Below, one piece after another: positions 1 through 6,099 of a stretch of 6,731 bases of DNA (its first letter is position 1; each line of letters opens with the position of its first letter). The notes under the pieces were generated by a model. The model ran no database searches. It was given only the letters and a program-made list of their open reading frames with translations, and was not told the origin of the DNA. Made by a program: the position numbers and the translations under genes. Source of the stretch: Deltaproteobacteria bacterium (GTDB lineage Bacteria; Desulfobacterota; Desulfobacteria; Desulfobacterales; JAUVVS01). The stretch covers positions 1 to 6,731 of the forward strand of contig JAUVVS010000114.1 of NCBI GenBank assembly GCA_030604545.1, in the 5' to 3' direction.

Positions 1-41
1 AAATATCAACTTATTTAATAGAAGGAAAGGATATTTAAAAG

Positions 42-1325
42 ATGAATTACGAAAAATCTCATAAACTTTTTGAAAGAGCCTTAAGTGTTATACCGGGCGG
101 GGTCAATAGTCCCGTACGTGCGTGTAAATCTGTTGGTATGGAGCCGGTCTTTATAGATCATGCTGACGGGTGCATGATCTTTGATTCGGATGGCAACAGC
201 TATATTGACTATATCGGTTCATGGGGACCTATGATACTTGGGCACAGGCATCCATCAATAATAGAAGCCATTGAATCTGTTTTAAAACGGGGCACCAGTT
301 TTGGTGCACCCACAGATCTTGAAATTGAGCTTGCTGAAATGATCATAAATGCAGTTCCTTCCATAGAGATGGTCCGTATGGTAAACTCCGGGACAGAAGC
401 AACCATGAGTGCAATACGGCTTGCACGTGGAATTACCGGTAGGGATACCATCGTCAAATTTGATGGGTGCTACCATGGTCATGCCGACACCCTTCTTGTA
501 GAAGCAGGGTCGGGTGTTGCAACACTGGGTATTCCGGGGAGTCCGGGTGTGCCGGAATCCTTTGTATCACATACATTATCTCTTCCTTATAATGACATCG
601 ACGCCTTCAAAAAGGTAATGAGCGAGCAGAGCGAAAAGATTGCATGTGTTATTGTTGAACCTGTTGCAGGGAACATGGGGCTGGTGCCGCCTGTAGACGG
701 TTTTTTGGAAGCTTTGAGAGAATTGACGGAAAAAAGCGGCAGCATACTGATATTTGATGAGGTGATAACCGGTTTCAGGGTGGCATTTGGAGGAGCACAG
801 TCTTTATATGGAATCTCTCCGGATATTACATGCCTCGGTAAAATTATTGGAGGAGGGTTGCCGGTTGGCGCTTACGGCGGAAAAAACGAAATTATGTCAC
901 ATATGGCACCGCAAGGCCCGGTATATCAGGCAGGAACCCTTTCCGGTAATCCAGTTGCCATGGCTGCAGGGATTGCAGCACTTTTGCAACTGAAAGAACC
1001 TGGTTTTTATGATTCTTTAGAAGAAAAGGCAAGCCGGCTTGCCGCCGGTCTTGAAAAAGCTGTAAAAAAAGCAGGGAAGAAAGCTGCAATTAATCAGGTG
1101 GGATCGATATTGGGCTTCTTTTTTACGGATAAAGAGGTCAAAAATTATGAGGATGCAAAAACCTGTGATCTTGAAATGTTTTCAGCATACTACAAGGGTA
1201 TGCGTCAAAAGGGAATTTATATTGCTCCTTCGCAGTTTGAGGCGCTTTTTGTTTCAGCGGCCCACGAAACAGAGCAAATTGATGCTACGATAAAGGCGGC
1301 AGAAGAAATCTTAGGCGAGTTATAA
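42..1325 (+). CDS. hemL: Glutamate-1-semialdehyde 2,1-aminomutase
   Basis: A cytoplasmic PLP enzyme that converts glutamate-1-semialdehyde to 5-aminolevulinate, the last step of the C5 route into tetrapyrroles. The protein has 427 residues, normal for the family. Visible landmarks are the N-terminal PGGVNSPVRA (18-27), SGTEA (116-120, PLP phosphate region), the CYHGHAD segment (143-149), FDEVITGFR (238-246, with the cofactor-binding Asp), and the PLP lysine K267 in LGKIIGGGLPVGAYGG. The start is the ATG at 42; a purine-rich AGGAAAGG (23-30) lies 11 nt upstream, a slightly long spacing. It is the only + strand gene here and converges on the CBS gene with 11 bp between stops. No intrinsic terminator is visible in that gap. 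Its promoter lies outside the window. The nearby hemB, ahbC and ahbD support a heme and siroheme role. Related class-III aminotransferases are excluded by the aminomutase-type motifs and length. Confidence 0.97.
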   Translation: MNYEKSHKLFERALSVIPGGVNSPVRACKSVGMEPVFIDHADGCMIFDSDGNSYIDYIGSWGPMILGHRHPSIIEAIESVLKRGTSFGAPTDLEIELAEMIINAVPSIEMVRMVNSGTEATMSAIRLARGITGRDTIVKFDGCYHGHADTLLVEAGSGVATLGIPGSPGVPESFVSHTLSLPYNDIDAFKKVMSEQSEKIACVIVEPVAGNMGLVPPVDGFLEALRELTEKSGSILIFDEVITGFRVAFGGAQSLYGISPDITCLGKIIGGGLPVGAYGGKNEIMSHMAPQGPVYQAGTLSGNPVAMAAGIAALLQLKEPGFYDSLEEKASRLAAGLEKAVKKAGKKAAINQVGSILGFFFTDKEVKNYEDAKTCDLEMFSAYYKGMRQKGIYIAPSQFEALFVSAAHETEQIDATIKAAEEILGEL

Positions 1326-1336
1326 AACAATTTGAA

Positions 1337-1942
1337 TTAATCCGTTGCAGCTAAAACTTCAAACCCTTTCTCTTCGAGTGCATTTTTTATAATATCCGTG
1401 TTGCACTCAGAAAGGCGAAAGTAATATATCCTTTGGCTTGCCTGTTGCGCTGTCATGCCCACATTTATTATATCTCCGCCATTGTCGTTTATGATTTGCG
1501 ATGCCTCTTTAAAGTAGCTCGGTTCGTCTTTCATCACAACGTCAATTCGTGAACTGGCGGTAAGAATACCCATCATTTCTATGAATGCCCTAAGGATATC
1601 GGTTACGGTTATAACGCTGACCAACTTACCTTTTTTTACAACCGGCATGCCACCTATTTTATGCTTATAAATTAGTTGAGCTGCAGTTTCTATATCATCA
1701 TCAGGGTCTACCGTAATAGGATTCTTAATCATCAAATCAATAAGTGATACATCTCCGACCATAGAGGGAATAAGTCCCTGCTTTAAGTCAGCTAACGTAA
1801 CGAAACCTTTCAGGAGATTCATTTTTGAAACTACCGGTAGATGGCGGATTGAATTAATTTTCATGAGCTCAATGGCTTCACTGATTGATGCCTTTTCCGT
1901 TATGGTGATAGGATCCGGAGTCATGAGGACGTTGATTTTCAT
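1337..1942 (-). CDS. CBS-domain pair plus C-terminal ACT-like domain protein (AcuB type)
   Basis: A 201-residue soluble protein with two CBS domains: about residues 1-60 (MTPDPITI, RHLPVV, GFVTLADL) and 67-123 (MIKNPITVDPDD, IGGMPVV, LVSVITVTDIL). The remainder, about 128-199, looks like an ACT-type regulatory domain (RIDVVMKDEPSYF, GGDIINVGMT, ALEEKGFEVL). This architecture matches the AcuB family. Paired CBS domains usually bind adenosine-containing ligands such as AMP, ATP or SAM, and ACT domains often bind amino acids, so a sensor role is likely; the ligand cannot be read from the sequence. The start is ATG at 1942, with an AAAGGAA-type ribosome site about 8 nt upstream. It is the last gene of the minus-strand series, 191 bp after ahbD, and may have its own promoter. 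Any control of heme synthesis is only inferred from position. The AcuB name (acetoin use) should not be taken as its function. Confidence 0.85.
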   Translation of the reverse strand: MKINVLMTPDPITITEKASISEAIELMKINSIRHLPVVSKMNLLKGFVTLADLKQGLIPSMVGDVSLIDLMIKNPITVDPDDDIETAAQLIYKHKIGGMPVVKKGKLVSVITVTDILRAFIEMMGILTASSRIDVVMKDEPSYFKEASQIINDNGGDIINVGMTAQQASQRIYYFRLSECNTDIIKNALEEKGFEVLAATD

Positions 1943-1965
1943 TGTTCGTTCCTTTATGATTAAAA

Positions 1966-2037
1966 GTTATTTGTTATTCATTATTTGTTGGCCCGGAAGA
2001 AAATAAAACCAATAACAATTAACTAATAACGGATAAC
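1966..2037. repeat. Two inverted arrays of degenerate heptamers, ahbD-CBS gap
   Basis: Three tandem heptamers of the form GTTATTN lie at 1966-1986. Four of the complementary form NAATAAC or close variants lie at 2010-2037 (units at 2010, 2017, 2024 and 2031). The two arrays face each other across a roughly 23-nt spacer containing GGCCCGG, so the transcript could form a long, AU-rich imperfect stem. The sequence lies between ahbD and the CBS gene, upstream of the CBS start. Related heptamers occur in two other gaps of this window. No protein-coding content is visible in the 191-bp gap. Function is unknown. Confidence 0.6.
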
Positions 2038-2133
2038 ACCTAATCGAGTTATTACTCAATTAGCTGATTATCAGATAATATCTATTTCTGCAAGATTATA
2101 TTTAGAGGTGGGGGAAGGATCTGTTTTTGGGTA

Positions 2134-3240
2134 CTATTTTTCTATTGAAGTGGGCTGATAGTTGCAAAGCGGCTCTTCAGCCAAGTGGTCGCCGGTTGCC
2201 TCATAGGCCCTGGCTCTGCAGCCGCCGCAAACCTTTCTGAACTCACATTTTCCACACTTTCCTTTCAAATTGTCGTAATTGCGTAACGATAAAAAGGTTT
2301 TTGAATTGTTCCAAATATCTGTGAAAGATGTTTTTGTAATATCGCCGCAATCTAAGTGGAGAAATCCGCATGGTTGAACAATACCTCTGTGTGAAACAAA
2401 ACAAAAACCTGTACCCCCCAGACATCCTCGTGTAACGGCATCCAGTCCATGTGTTTTAAAAGTTACCGGCTTTCCTTCTTCTTTTGCTCTTTGTCTCAGA
2501 ATGCGATAGTACTGGGGAGCACAAGTTGCTTTCAATTGTAAAGATGTTTTTTCCCTTTGGTCATAAAACCAATTCAAGATAGTTTCATACTCATCTGCAT
2601 TGATTTCTTGGTCTATAATATATTTACCACGCCCGGTTGGAACCAGAAGAAAAATGTGGTGAGCAACTGCACCAATTTTAATGCCGAGTTCCTGGATTTT
2701 TGAAATCTGATCAAGATTTACTTTTGTAATAGTGGTATTTATTTGGAATTCTATTCCTGCTTCTTTTGCCAGTTCAATGCCTCGTAGCGATTCTGAAAAA
2801 GCATCCACAACCCCCCTGAAGCTGTCGTGGCTTTCATCTGTGGCGCCATCCAGGCTGACACTTATCCTTTTAATACCTGAATCCGCCATTTGTTTGGCAA
2901 AAGCTTTTGTAATCAGCGTTCCATTAGTAGCCATAACCATTCTCAAACCTTTATCGGTGCCGTAGCTTGCGACATTGAAGATATCGGGTCGAAGCAGGGG
3001 TTCCCCGCCCGTAAGGATGACTATGGGATTTCCAACTTCTGCTATTTGATCAAGAAGGCGTAAGGCGCCGGGGGTGTCAATTTCTCTATCATATGGACCT
3101 TTTGTTGAGGACGCACGACAGTGCATACATGCAAGATTGCAGTTGCGTGTAATTTCCCACGCAACAAGGCGAAGTGTGGAATTCTTTCTTTTGTCGATGG
3201 GGTGTGCTGTATTCGATTTTATTGTATTATTTCCAGTCAC
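2134..3240 (-). CDS. ahbD: AhbD, radical SAM heme b synthase (Fe-coproporphyrin III oxidative decarboxylase)
   Basis: A 368-residue radical SAM/SPASM enzyme. In the siroheme-dependent route it converts the two propionates of Fe-coproporphyrin III to vinyls, giving heme b. The radical SAM cluster motif is C34-x3-C38-x2-C41 (TRNCNLACMHC), followed by GGEP (78-81, SAM binding). The C-terminal part has AhbD-like features: KATCAPQYYRI (238-248), GCLGGTGFCFVSHRG (272-286), QPCGF with C291, C298, then C329, C332, C338, C341 and C359, a set able to hold an auxiliary 4Fe-4S cluster. The start is a GTG at 3238-3240 with no evident Shine-Dalgarno sequence. An in-frame TAA abuts it upstream, and the next Met is M39 inside the cluster motif, so this is the only usable conventional start. 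It lies 158 bp after hemB, across an inverted-repeat element. A generic SPASM peptide maturase is less likely given the ahbC and hemB neighbours and the specific motifs. Confidence 0.92.
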   Translation of the reverse strand: MTGNNTIKSNTAHPIDKRKNSTLRLVAWEITRNCNLACMHCRASSTKGPYDREIDTPGALRLLDQIAEVGNPIVILTGGEPLLRPDIFNVASYGTDKGLRMVMATNGTLITKAFAKQMADSGIKRISVSLDGATDESHDSFRGVVDAFSESLRGIELAKEAGIEFQINTTITKVNLDQISKIQELGIKIGAVAHHIFLLVPTGRGKYIIDQEINADEYETILNWFYDQREKTSLQLKATCAPQYYRILRQRAKEEGKPVTFKTHGLDAVTRGCLGGTGFCFVSHRGIVQPCGFLHLDCGDITKTSFTDIWNNSKTFLSLRNYDNLKGKCGKCEFRKVCGGCRARAYEATGDHLAEEPLCNYQPTSIEK

Positions 3241-3255
3241 TTAACTTGATAACTC

Positions 3256-3402
3256 GTATCTTCTCAATAAGATATGGTAAACGTTGCGGTGTCCGGTGAT
3301 CAGTGACCGATTACCGTCCACTGATAACCGATAACCTGACCACTCAAACATTTCGATACCCCGTGAACGAATAAATGTGACCATTACTTATTGAGAAGTT
3401 AC
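3256..3402. repeat. MITE-like element with 25-bp terminal inverted repeats, hemB-ahbD gap
   Basis: The segments 3256-3280 and 3378-3402 are inverted copies of each other, matching at about 21 of 25 positions. Each contains a perfect 12-bp core, CTTCTCAATAAG at 3260-3271 and its complement at 3387-3398. The roughly 147-bp unit has no coding capacity and fills nearly the whole hemB-ahbD gap. An inner hairpin pairs 3295-3306 with 3318-3329. The right terminal repeat covers the hemB stop codon (3399-3401), and the left end lies 15 bp from the ahbD start. The structure resembles a miniature inverted-repeat element; no target-site duplication was established. It could instead be a folded RNA spacer controlling hemB or ahbD message. 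Confidence 0.6.
3296..3344. repeat. Degenerate heptamer run inside the hemB-ahbD element
   Basis: Reading in steps of seven from 3296 gives seven related units. The clearest are GTGACCG (3303), ATTACCG (3310), ATAACCG (3324) and ATAACCT (3331). These resemble, in a different phase, the NAATAAC heptamers of the flanking gaps. Part of the run also forms the inner hairpin of the surrounding inverted-repeat element, so the periodicity may be partly a by-product of that structure. Confidence 0.4.
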
Positions 3403-4370
3403 GACAACTCCTTTGCAGCTTCAATTGCAAAATAGGTTAATATCATGTCTGCGCCGGATCGTTTGATTGCGGTAAGGCTCTCCATCATTACCCTTTTACC
3501 ATCAAGCCATCCCATTTTGTCGGCAGCCTTTACCATGGCAAATTCACCACTTACATTATATGCAGCAATTGGAAGATCTATCTCTTCGCGAACGCGACAG
3601 ATAATATCAAGATAGGGTAGGGCGGGTTTAATCATGATGATATCCGCCCCTTCTTCTATATCCATAGTTACTTCACGGATCGCCTCCAATGCATTTGAAG
3701 GGTCCATCTGATATGTTCTGCGGTCACCAAATTTAGGGGAAGAGTCGGCTGCCTGGCGAAATGGCCCGTAAAAAGCTGAACAATATTTGACTGCATATGA
3801 CATAATCGGAATATTAGAAAAACCGTTTTCATCCAAGGCATTACGAATTTCAGCAACACGACCGTCCATCATATCGGAAGGAGCTACCATGTCAGCGTTT
3901 GCTTTAGCATGAGACAAGGCAGTTTTAGCCAGAAGATCAAGGGTTGCATCATTGTCTATGATTTGACCTTCAACGATACCACAGTGGCCGTGATCCGTGT
4001 ACTGACATAAACAGACGTCGGTAATGAGAATAAGCTCAGGTATTTTGTCTTTTAGTGCTTTTGTTGCTTTTTGAACGATACCGTCCTTTGCATAAGCACT
4101 GGTTGCAAGCGGATCTTTTTTGTCGGGGATTCCAAAGAGCATAACGGCCGGTATTCCGAGTTCATAAGCCTTTTTTGCCGTTTTTACAAGATTGTCTATT
4201 GATAGCTGATAATGACCGGGCATGGACGGGATCGGGTTTTTTACTCCCTTGCCGCCATTAACAAAAAGGGGAAGAATCAAATCATCGACAGAAAGTTTTG
4301 TTTCACGGATCATACGGCGAAATGCATCATTTTGCCGCAAACGTCTTGGCCTGTAGTCTGGGAACAGCAT
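3399..4370 (-). CDS. hemB: Porphobilinogen synthase (5-aminolevulinate dehydratase)
   Basis: A cytoplasmic enzyme that condenses two 5-aminolevulinates into porphobilinogen, the step after HemL. The protein has 323 residues, the usual length. It begins with the typical RPRRLRQNDAFRRMIRET. The zinc-site cysteines C120, C122 and C130 are present in DVCLCQYTDHGHCG, so this is a Cys-rich, zinc-type HemB. The two active-site lysines are K195 (SYAVKY) and K248 (MIKPALPYLD). APSDMMDGRV spans 163-172. The ATG at 4370 has a strong ribosome site, GAAAAGGA, complementary to 4378-4385 with 7-nt spacing. Upstream is a 456-bp gap from ahbC with a candidate promoter, so hemB may be transcribed independently. 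The stop codon lies within the terminal repeat of the downstream element, yet the C-terminus is not visibly shortened. Confidence 0.97.
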   Translation of the reverse strand: MLFPDYRPRRLRQNDAFRRMIRETKLSVDDLILPLFVNGGKGVKNPIPSMPGHYQLSIDNLVKTAKKAYELGIPAVMLFGIPDKKDPLATSAYAKDGIVQKATKALKDKIPELILITDVCLCQYTDHGHCGIVEGQIIDNDATLDLLAKTALSHAKANADMVAPSDMMDGRVAEIRNALDENGFSNIPIMSYAVKYCSAFYGPFRQAADSSPKFGDRRTYQMDPSNALEAIREVTMDIEEGADIIMIKPALPYLDIICRVREEIDLPIAAYNVSGEFAMVKAADKMGWLDGKRVMMESLTAIKRSGADMILTYFAIEAAKELS

Positions 4371-4403
4371 TCTTTTTTCCTTTTCAAATATTGATAAATT
4401 CTA

Positions 4404-4431
4404 ATAATATTAAACTATCAAGCATTTACAA
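4404..4431 (-). promoter_or_regulatory. Candidate sigma-70-type promoter for hemB
   Basis: On the minus strand, TTGTAA (complement of 4426-4431, 4 of 6 to the -35 consensus) is followed after 16 nt by TATTAT (complement of 4404-4409, 5 of 6 to the -10 consensus). Transcription would start near 4397, giving a leader of about 27 nt that includes the strong hemB ribosome site. The local DNA is very AT-rich, so a chance match is quite possible. Confidence 0.35.
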
Positions 4432-4478
4432 GGTTATATTTAATGGAATAGTTCAACAACCTCCAAACTAGCACTTTG

Positions 4479-4500
4479 CTTGAAGAACAATTTCTTCAAG
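4479..4500. repeat. Perfect 9-bp hairpin in ahbC-hemB gap
   Basis: CTTGAAGAA (4479-4487) and TTCTTCAAG (4492-4500) are perfectly complementary around a 4-nt loop. No T-run follows it on either strand, so it does not look like an intrinsic terminator. It may be part of the adjacent palindromic element or an RNA-processing or stability structure in an ahbC-hemB transcript. Confidence 0.5.
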
Positions 4501-4520
4501 CATCACTTCACTTATCGAGA

Positions 4521-4781
4521 CCTTTGAAAAATGCTCAATTTTGTTCAAGTTCAAGGCAGGCGAAAATTTTAACCGTGTAAAACTCGCGCATAAGTGAGTG
4601 TAAAGAAAGAACAGTGCATGTCTTTTAAATAAAATAGCTAAGCTATTAAAGCTAATCAGCCTTTGAAACACACCGATGCATATCCCTGTTCTTTCTTAAC
4701 ACTCACTAATACCCTCAAACAATTACACGGGTGAAAATTTAATCACCTTTCAAGCTTATTTGTATAAACTGGTTTCAAAGG
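4521..4781. repeat. Large imperfect palindromic element in ahbC-hemB gap
   Basis: About 260 bp with nested inverted repeats around a centre near 4640-4650. The outer ends are CCTTTGAAA (4521-4529) and TTTCAAAGG (4773-4781). The next arms are 4564-4580 and 4723-4740 (AAATTTT...CCGTGTAA type, one gap and one mismatch). The inner arms are 4594-4614 and 4686-4706, matching at 20 of 21. Near the middle is AATAGCT-A-AGCTATT (4633-4647), a perfect 7-bp inverted pair. A third copy of CCTTTGAAA occurs at 4660-4668, which hints at a composite of two pieces. No credible gene lies inside; a 67-codon minus-strand frame overlapping it is repeat-derived. It looks like a non-autonomous mobile or extragenic palindromic element. 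Together with the hairpin, promoter candidate and heptamers it accounts for most of the 456-bp gap. Confidence 0.65.
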
Positions 4782-4797
4782 GCTAAAGTGTTACCTT

Positions 4798-4816
4798 ATA
4801 ACGAATAACGAATAAC
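4798..4816. repeat. Short tandem heptamer array downstream of ahbC
   Basis: Two exact tandem GAATAAC units (4803-4809 and 4810-4816) are preceded by a partial ATAAC (4798-4802). The array ends 10 bp from the ahbC stop codon. The unit is the same as the consensus of the arrays in the ahbD-CBS gap. Confidence 0.6.
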
Positions 4817-4826
4817 CACATAGGCC

Positions 4827-6005
4827 CTAAGAGATTTCTTCATCTGTAAGATAGCATGCCGGGTCAGTCGCCCATACATCATCAGTCACAGCCTCTGCCC
4901 GTACTCTGAAATTACCTGCGCAAATGTCCAACCAGCGGCAGGTTGAACATCTCCCTTTAACATATTTCTTTTTCTCTTTTAGCTTTTTCATAAGTGGATC
5001 TGAAGTATCGGTCCAGATTTCGGAGAAGGGTCGTTTAAGTATATTTCCAAAACTATAATGCCGCCAGAATTGATCAGCGTGAACTTCACCATCCCAACTT
5101 ATACACCCAATACCTCTGCCGGAATTGTTCCCTTCATTCATTTTGAGCAGTTCAAGGGCTTCCTCCGCACGCTTGGGATTTTCTTTAAGGAGTCTTAAAT
5201 ATATATATGGCCCGTCAGCATGATTATCGACTGTTAATACTTCTTTTGGTTTTCCATCTTCATGAAGCTTCTTTGTAAGATCTATTATAAGATCTACAGC
5301 GGCTCTTGTTTCTTCATGGGATAAATCTTCTTCAACGAGTTTGGATCCGCGTCCGGCATAAACAAGATGGTAGAAACATACCCTTGGGATTTCCATTTCA
5401 TCAAGGAGAGTGAATATTTTAGAGATTTCAGATTCATTGAATTTATTAATAGTGAAACGAAGGCCCACTTTTATACCGGCTTCCTTACAGTTGTTAATTC
5501 CATCTAAAGCCGATTGAAAGGCGCCTTTTACGCCCCTGAAACGGTCGTTAATTTTTTCCATTCCATCGAGGCTAATACCGACATAAGAAAGACCGATGTC
5601 CTTAAGTAGATGGGCTGTTTTTTGTGAAATCAAGGTACCGTTTGTAGATATTACTGCTCTAATGCCTTTTTCTACAGTATAGGCGGCAAGCTCGGGCAGA
5701 TCTTTTCGAATTAAAGGTTCTCCTCCGGAAAATAAAAGTACAGGCACATTGAATCGTGCAAGATCATCGATCAGGTTTTTGCCGTCTTTTGTGGAGAGTT
5801 CATTATCAAAGGGGATGTTTTTAGCATGCGCATAGCAGTGTATACACTTTAAATTGCATTGCTTCGTGATATTCCAGACGACTACCGGCTGTTTATCGCG
5901 TGAAAATTGAAGCAGATGGGAAGGTAAACGTGATGAAGCACGTCCATAACGAAGCGCATCAGAAGGCTCGACCGTTCCACAATAAAGCTTTGAAATTCCA
6001 ATCAT
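4827..6005 (-). CDS. ahbC: AhbC, radical SAM 12,18-didecarboxysiroheme deacetylase
   Basis: A 392-residue radical SAM/SPASM enzyme. In the alternative heme route it removes the two acetate side chains of 12,18-didecarboxysiroheme to give Fe-coproporphyrin III, the substrate of AhbD. The opening MIGISKLYCGTVEPSDALRYG is typical of AhbC. The radical SAM motif is C50-x3-C54-x2-C57 (TKQCNLKCIHC), with SGGEP at 93-97. The C-terminal SPASM region has C301 in GRGIGCISWDG, the family segment GEVHADQFWRHYSFGNI (306-322), then C353, C356, C362 and C384 as likely auxiliary-cluster ligands. The ATG at 6005 has an AAGGT ribosome site (complement of 6014-6018) with 8-nt spacing. The closest alternative is NirJ of heme d1 synthesis, which shares the DQFWR region. 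The presence of ahbD and hemB, and the absence of other nir genes, favours AhbC. The partner decarboxylase genes ahbA and ahbB are not in the window. Confidence 0.92.
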   Translation of the reverse strand: MIGISKLYCGTVEPSDALRYGRASSRLPSHLLQFSRDKQPVVVWNITKQCNLKCIHCYAHAKNIPFDNELSTKDGKNLIDDLARFNVPVLLFSGGEPLIRKDLPELAAYTVEKGIRAVISTNGTLISQKTAHLLKDIGLSYVGISLDGMEKINDRFRGVKGAFQSALDGINNCKEAGIKVGLRFTINKFNESEISKIFTLLDEMEIPRVCFYHLVYAGRGSKLVEEDLSHEETRAAVDLIIDLTKKLHEDGKPKEVLTVDNHADGPYIYLRLLKENPKRAEEALELLKMNEGNNSGRGIGCISWDGEVHADQFWRHYSFGNILKRPFSEIWTDTSDPLMKKLKEKKKYVKGRCSTCRWLDICAGNFRVRAEAVTDDVWATDPACYLTDEEIS

Positions 6006-6045
6006 TTATTAGGACCTTATAAATAGATTTTGTGCTTTTTGTGGC

Positions 6046-6071
6046 AAAAAACTATTTTAAAATTGTTTTTT
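6046..6071. terminator. AT-rich palindrome, possible weak terminator between ATPase gene and ahbC
   Basis: A 26-bp near-perfect palindrome with arms AAAAAAC and GTTTTTT around ATTTTAAAAT, broken only by one T-T/A-A position pair. The flanking T-run on either strand could act as a weak bidirectional rho-independent terminator, but the stem is nearly all A-T and would be unstable. It lies in the 94-bp gap between the ClpX-like gene and ahbC, so it may partly separate their transcription. Confidence 0.3.
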
Positions 6072-6099
6072 ATTTTTCATTCCAAAAGACAAAATCGAG

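Noticed and set aside
1326..1336. Bidirectional terminator between hemL and the CBS gene
   Set aside because: The gap is only 11 bp and no stem followed by a T-run is visible around the two stops.
1966..2037. CRISPR array
   Set aside because: The repeats are 7-bp units without unique spacers of 30-40 bp, and no cas genes are present.
2732..2965. Plus-strand open frame inside ahbD, and similar frames inside hemL and hemB
   Set aside because: These lie wholly opposite or out of frame with confidently identified genes and show no family features.
4479..4500. Intrinsic terminator for ahbC or another transcript
   Set aside because: The hairpin is perfect but lacks a T-run on both strands.
4468..4671. 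67-codon minus-strand open frame in the ahbC-hemB gap
   Set aside because: It overlaps the palindromic element and the 9-bp hairpin, has no ribosome site that I can see and no recognisable motif. It is best explained as a chance frame in repeat DNA.
4827..6005. NirJ (heme d1 biosynthesis) as the identity of the first radical SAM gene
   Set aside because: The families are similar, but the AhbC-type N-terminus, the neighbouring ahbD and hemB, and the lack of other nir genes favour AhbC.
6018..6047. Promoter for ahbC with TTGCCA and an AT-rich -10
   Set aside because: Candidate -10 hexamers match only 3 of 6 positions and overlap the region of the ribosome site, leaving almost no leader.
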